Below are positions 13,946 to 17,105 of a stretch of DNA of 17,105 bases, piece by piece. Origin of the DNA: an uncultured Clostridium sp. (GTDB lineage Bacteria; Bacillota; Clostridia; TANB77; CAG-508). Within the stretch, counting starts at the first letter, position 1. The number at the start of each line of letters is the position of its first letter. The position numbers and the translations under genes are program-made. The notes beneath the pieces are model-generated. The model had not been told where the DNA came from, ran no database searches, and saw only the letters and a list, made by a program, of their open reading frames with translations. The DNA lies in contig USMB01000033.1 in NCBI GenBank assembly GCA_900555615.1, positions 1-17,105 of the forward strand, given 5' to 3'.

Positions 13946-14018
13946 TGACAAGAAAAACACCGACCCCAAATTGACAACCTTGTCAATTTGGGGTCGGTGT
14001 TTTTCTTGTCACTTTTTT
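13945..14018 (+). terminator. Palindromic-repeat family, copy C: perfect hairpin terminator
   Basis: Two perfect 33-nt arms (13945-13977 and 13980-14012) separated by only cc, followed by six T (14013-14018). It terminates the thioesterase transcript and lies between convergent genes. Its left arm starts in the last base of the thioesterase stop codon, and the T-run contains part of the flippase stop codon. The unit order is inverted relative to copies B and D: the aattgac end is in the centre and the A/T-rich end is outside. The core ccgaccccaaattgac is shared, but ggacc is changed to acacc. Confidence 0.9.
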
Positions 14019-15334
14019 AACACTTCAATCTCTTCAAAAGCTTGAAACCACTCAAAGAGAAGTCAATTACTTCACTAATAAAAATAGATATAATATAGCC
14101 ACTAAAACCTAAAAAAGGAACTAAAAAATAAATAAAAGTAATGGTAATTAAGCAATCAAAAATATTAATTATCATAACATCAACTTGGGCATCCAATCCT
14201 TTTAAAATTCCGGTCAATAACGATATCAAGATACATAATAACAATTAAAGGAGAAAGGATACGGATATATTTAGCTATTTCAGATTTATGATAAATTATT
14301 GTGCTAATTTCGTCAGAAAGCATAAAAATTGCAATAGCAACGAGAACTGAAAAAATAAGAGTGCAACTCAAAATAAGAATTGAGAGGCTTCTTATTTTTT
14401 GGTTTTTACCTTGAGCGTGAAATCGTGAAAATTCAGGTATCAGTAATCCACTAAAACTAGTAACTAAAATTACAGGAAACATGATTACTGGCATGGCCAT
14501 TCCATTTACAATTCCATAAGCTATTAAAGAATTTGATGAGTTCATTCCGCTTTTTTGTAAGCTTGAAGGGATAATCAATTGTTTTATAGTTGATAAGCCT
14601 GAACGTAAATAGGAGGTTAAAGCGACTGGGATTGTAATACGCAAAATTCGCTTATTATAACTATCTAAGTCACGATAACGTGATTCAGAAAGTGAACCTT
14701 TTTTATCACGAAAATATAGAAAATATAGTTGTGCAAATGAAGTTACTTCTGAAATTACATCTGCTAAAATTAGAGCATAACAGGCATAATTTATATCATC
14801 AGGCATAAGTGATTTTAATAAAATAGCAGTAAATAAAATTTTTACAAATTCTTCGAAAAATTTTGCTAATGCATTTTTATAAACACGTCTAACTGCAGTA
14901 AAATAACCATTTACAGCAGATGACATAGAAATAAATGGAAGGGCTATACAAATAAGATATATTACATTTTTGCTGATTTTACTATGTAAGCAATGAATGG
15001 TGATAAAATCAGCTGATACGAAAAATATTACACTTGCAGATAGCCCAAAAAGCAGACTGAAAAGTACACATCTTTGAGCAGCTTTTTTTGCACCAAGTTC
15101 ATTGTTAGATGCAAGTTCTTCTGAAACAACTCTGGTGGCAGAAATATTTATTCCGGCAGAAGCTAAAGTAATTCCAAACATATAGACAGACATAACAAGA
15201 GTGAATACTCCAACAGCTTCTTCACCAATGGTGTTTGAAATATATATGCTAAAAAACATATTGATAATTTGTAAAATGACTGAACTTAGCAATAAAATTA
15301 TTGTATTTAATATGAAAACTTTTAAAACTTTCAA
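14017..15334 (-). pseudogene. MATE/SpoVB-type polysaccharide flippase, frameshifted
   Basis: A polytopic membrane transporter of the MOP superfamily, resembling stage V sporulation protein B and other lipid-linked oligosaccharide flippases. The N-terminal frame covers 374 residues from a TTG at 15334 (SD aaagga at 15343-15348, 8 nt away) and has many hydrophobic helices, with NTIGEEAVGVFTLVMSVYMF and AGINISATRVVSEE typical of the family. It ends in LDIVID and then runs off frame to a stop at 14180. The family continuation GILKGLDAQVDV is found in the neighbouring frame and runs to a stop at 14017. Dropping one G from the gg at 14212-14213 joins them into a 438-residue protein. The break is single-base, so it could be a recent mutation or an assembly error. 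It would act in the cytoplasmic membrane exporting envelope or spore precursors. Confidence 0.8.
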
Positions 15335-15404
15335 GGCAATATCCTTTCTAAAAAGTACAACTTTATATCTTATAAATAATATTAGAGAATAGTGAAAATA
15401 TGCA

Positions 15405-15433
15405 TTGAAATATTGAAGCAATTTTGATATAAT
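15405..15433 (+). promoter_or_regulatory. Promoter of ruvB
   Basis: TTGAAA (15405-15410), 17-nt spacer, perfect TATAAT (15428-15433), about 32 nt before the ruvB ATG. SD gaaagg lies at 15451-15456. No equally clear promoter is seen for the divergent flippase gene. Confidence 0.8.
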
Positions 15434-15465
15434 TTTAACAAAGAAAAATTGAAAGGCATGTTGAT

Positions 15466-16470
15466 ATGGAAGAGAATTCAGTAATTAGACCAGAACTAGA
15501 AAATAGACAAGAAGAACGATTGGAAAATTCATTAAGACCACAATCACTAGACGAATATATTGGTCAAACAAAAGTAAAAGAAAATATGAAAATATATATA
15601 GAAGCAGCAAAAAAGAGAGGGGAACCACTTGATCACTGCTTATTTTATGGACCTCCAGGATTAGGAAAAACAACAATTGCAAATATAATTGCAAATGAGA
15701 TGCATTCAAATATCAAAATTACATCAGGACCTGCAATTGAGAAGCCAGGCGATTTAGCTGCAATTTTGACTACACTTTCAGAATTTGATGTATTGTTTAT
15801 AGATGAAATCCACAGATTGAGCAAAAATGTGGAAGAAATATTGTATCCTGCATTAGAAGATTTTACATTAGATATTGTAATTGGTACAGGTCCAAGTGCA
15901 AAATCTATCAGAATAGATTTGCCAAAATTTACTTTGATTGGTGCTACAACAAAGGCAGGTTCACTTACAACACCATTAAGAGATAGATTTGGAATTATTC
16001 ATAAATTGGAATTGTATTCGCCAGAAGATTTGCAGGTAATTGTTAAAAGGTCAGCAAGAATTTTGGGAGTTGAGATAGATGATGAGTCAGCAATTGAAAT
16101 TGCCAGAAGATCAAGAGGAACCCCAAGAATTGCAAATAGATTATTAAAAAGAGTTAGAGATTATGCAGCAGTTTTGGGGGATGGAGAAATTACTTTGAAG
16201 ATTGCAAAACATGCATTAAATCAACTTGAAATAGATGAACTAGGTTTAGATGAAGTGGATAGAAGAATGTTGGAGGTTATGATAACTCAATATCAAGGTA
16301 GACCAGTTGGGATTGAAACAATTGCGGTGTCACTTGGAGAAGAAATTGATACAATTGAAGATGTGTATGAACCATATTTAATTCAAATTGGCTTTATATC
16401 TCGTACTCCAAGAGGTAGAATCGTTATGCCACCAGCATATCAACATTTAGGATATCCATATTTAGGGTAG
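15466..16470 (+). CDS. ruvB: Holliday-junction branch-migration helicase RuvB
   Basis: 334 residues, full length. It is a hexameric AAA+ motor that, with RuvA, drives branch migration of recombination intermediates. The N-terminus has SLRPQSLDEYIGQ (22-34). Walker A GPPGLGKTT is at 62-70, Walker B FIDEIHR at 111-117, sensor-1 GATTKAG at 159-165 and the arginine-finger region RDRFG at 172-176. Sensor-2 RGTPRIANRLLKR is followed by the C-terminal winged helix with the characteristic end FISRTPRGRIVMPPAYQHLG. ruvA is not immediately upstream as it is in many bacteria; the neighbour is the divergent flippase. It has its own promoter. queH follows after repeat copy D, 73 nt away. Confidence 0.97.
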   Translation: MEENSVIRPELENRQEERLENSLRPQSLDEYIGQTKVKENMKIYIEAAKKRGEPLDHCLFYGPPGLGKTTIANIIANEMHSNIKITSGPAIEKPGDLAAILTTLSEFDVLFIDEIHRLSKNVEEILYPALEDFTLDIVIGTGPSAKSIRIDLPKFTLIGATTKAGSLTTPLRDRFGIIHKLELYSPEDLQVIVKRSARILGVEIDDESAIEIARRSRGTPRIANRLLKRVRDYAAVLGDGEITLKIAKHALNQLEIDELGLDEVDRRMLEVMITQYQGRPVGIETIAVSLGEEIDTIEDVYEPYLIQIGFISRTPRGRIVMPPAYQHLGYPYLG

Positions 16471-16480
16471 TGTGAAAATA

Positions 16481-16538
16481 GGGTCGGTCCTTTTTTTCGC
16501 ATGCGAAAAAAAGGACCGACCCCAAATTAGCAAGGAGG
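16481..16538. repeat. Palindromic-repeat family, copy D (perfect 42-bp palindrome)
   Basis: Perfect palindrome 16481-16522 with no unpaired loop: gggtcggtcc, seven T, cgca, then tgcg, seven A, ggaccgaccc. It continues as caaattagcaaggagg, whose last seven bases are the Shine-Dalgarno of queH. It lies 10 nt after the ruvB stop. The right half plus SD is nearly the same as copy A upstream of rlmN. Confidence 0.9.
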
Positions 16539-16543
16539 AAAAA

Positions 16544-17105
16544 ATGAAATTATTATTACATACATGCTGTGCACCTTGTAGTGTATATTGCATAAAAAGC
16601 TTAAGAGAAGAAGGAATAGAGCCAACAGTATATTGGTTTAATCCTAATATACATCCTTATATGGAATATAAGGCAAGAAGAGATACTTTAAAGGAATATA
16701 CCAAATCAATAGGAATAAATGCAATTTTTGATGAAAATTATGGATTAAGGGATTTTTGCAAAAATGTCGTAAATGATTTGGAAAATAGATGTGTTAAATA
16801 TTGCTATAGAATTAGACTTGAGCAAACTGCTAAATATGCTAAAGAGAATGGATATGATACTTTTTCTACTACATTGTTAATTAGTCCATATCAAAATCAT
16901 GAAGCTCTTAAAAATATAGGTCAAGAGATGGCTGATAAATATGAATTGACTTTTTTATATAGGGATTTTCGTCCAGGTTTTAGAGAGGGACAAGCTGAAG
17001 CTCGTGAACTTGGCTTGTATATGCAAAAGTATTGTGGATGTGTGTTTAGCGAGGAGATGAGATATTATAACCGCAATCCTATACAAACCAGTAATACCAA
17101 TGGTT
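16544..17105 (+). CDS. queH: Epoxyqueuosine reductase QueH (3' end cut by window)
   Basis: 187 residues visible and the frame is still open at the right edge. This is the DUF208-family enzyme that performs the last step of queuosine synthesis at tRNA position 34, reducing epoxyqueuosine; it is the non-homologous replacement for QueG. The N-terminus has HTCCAPCS with the adjacent cysteines C8-C9, and ENRCVKYCYRIRLE has C83 and C86. Together these are the expected [4Fe-4S] ligands. FSTTLLISPYQNHE, YRDFRPGF and a CGCVFSEE motif near the C-terminus also fit the family. Since QueH is about this long, only a few residues should be missing. The start is the ATG at 16544, with SD aaggagg (16532-16538) provided by repeat copy D. 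It is probably read through from ruvB, with the hairpin in between. Confidence 0.93.
   Translation, partial: MKLLLHTCCAPCSVYCIKSLREEGIEPTVYWFNPNIHPYMEYKARRDTLKEYTKSIGINAIFDENYGLRDFCKNVVNDLENRCVKYCYRIRLEQTAKYAKENGYDTFSTTLLISPYQNHEALKNIGQEMADKYELTFLYRDFRPGFREGQAEARELGLYMQKYCGCVFSEEMRYYNRNPIQTSNTNG

Noticed and set aside
13142..16538. CRISPR-like array from the repeated ggaccgaccc elements
   Set aside because: Copies are far apart and unevenly spaced, with genes between them, and each is a palindromic dimer; there are no spacers and no cas genes.

Overview
The window looks like chromosome of a low-GC clostridial Bacillota. It is AT-rich, uses AGA, ATA, TTA and GAA codons heavily, has strong Shine-Dalgarno sites, near-consensus TTGACA/TATAAT promoters and short gaps between genes. 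Its core is the locus known from Bacillus and clostridia as rlmN-prpC-prkC-rsgA-rpe. The precise species cannot be read from the sequence. No tRNA, rRNA, CRISPR array, transposase or recognisable riboswitch was seen.

Left part (1-3354): the 3' end of typA, then trmR and trhP. These two genes belong to one pathway, making 5-methoxyuridine at the tRNA wobble position, and are neighbours in Bacillus subtilis. Here they are separated by a self-contained, oppositely oriented RelA/SpoT-synthetase-like gene with its own promoter, its own terminator and foreign codon usage. Middle (3394-7245): rlmN, then prpC-prkC, the Ser/Thr phosphatase and PASTA kinase pair, under their own promoter.

Region 7246-11100: the ancestral prkC-rsgA-rpe line is broken twice. 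After prkC and again after rsgA there is a related cassette made of a terminator hairpin with the same loop, a small coiled-coil gene on the minus strand, and a near-identical minus-strand promoter. After the second cassette comes a sigma factor plus membrane-protein (anti-sigma-like) pair with its own terminator. Then come rpe, pgi and an acyl-ACP thioesterase.

Right part (13946-17105): a minus-strand flippase gene of the MATE/SpoVB type, broken by one extra base, then ruvB and queH (queuosine synthesis, cut by the window end). Four copies of a palindromic repeat with core ccgaccc(c/t)aaatt occupy intergenic spaces (3349, 13142, 13945 and 16481). Three lie directly upstream of the Shine-Dalgarno of rlmN, the thioesterase and queH. 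One is an inside-out, perfect 33-bp-arm hairpin acting as terminator.

The window combines RNA-modification genes (trmR, trhP, rlmN, queH), translation/ribosome GTPases (typA, rsgA), stress signalling (alarmone synthetase-like gene, kinase/phosphatase, sigma factor) and central sugar-phosphate metabolism (rpe, pgi). The least explained items are the duplicated antisense coiled-coil cassette and the repeat family that carries stop codons, hairpins and ribosome-binding context.
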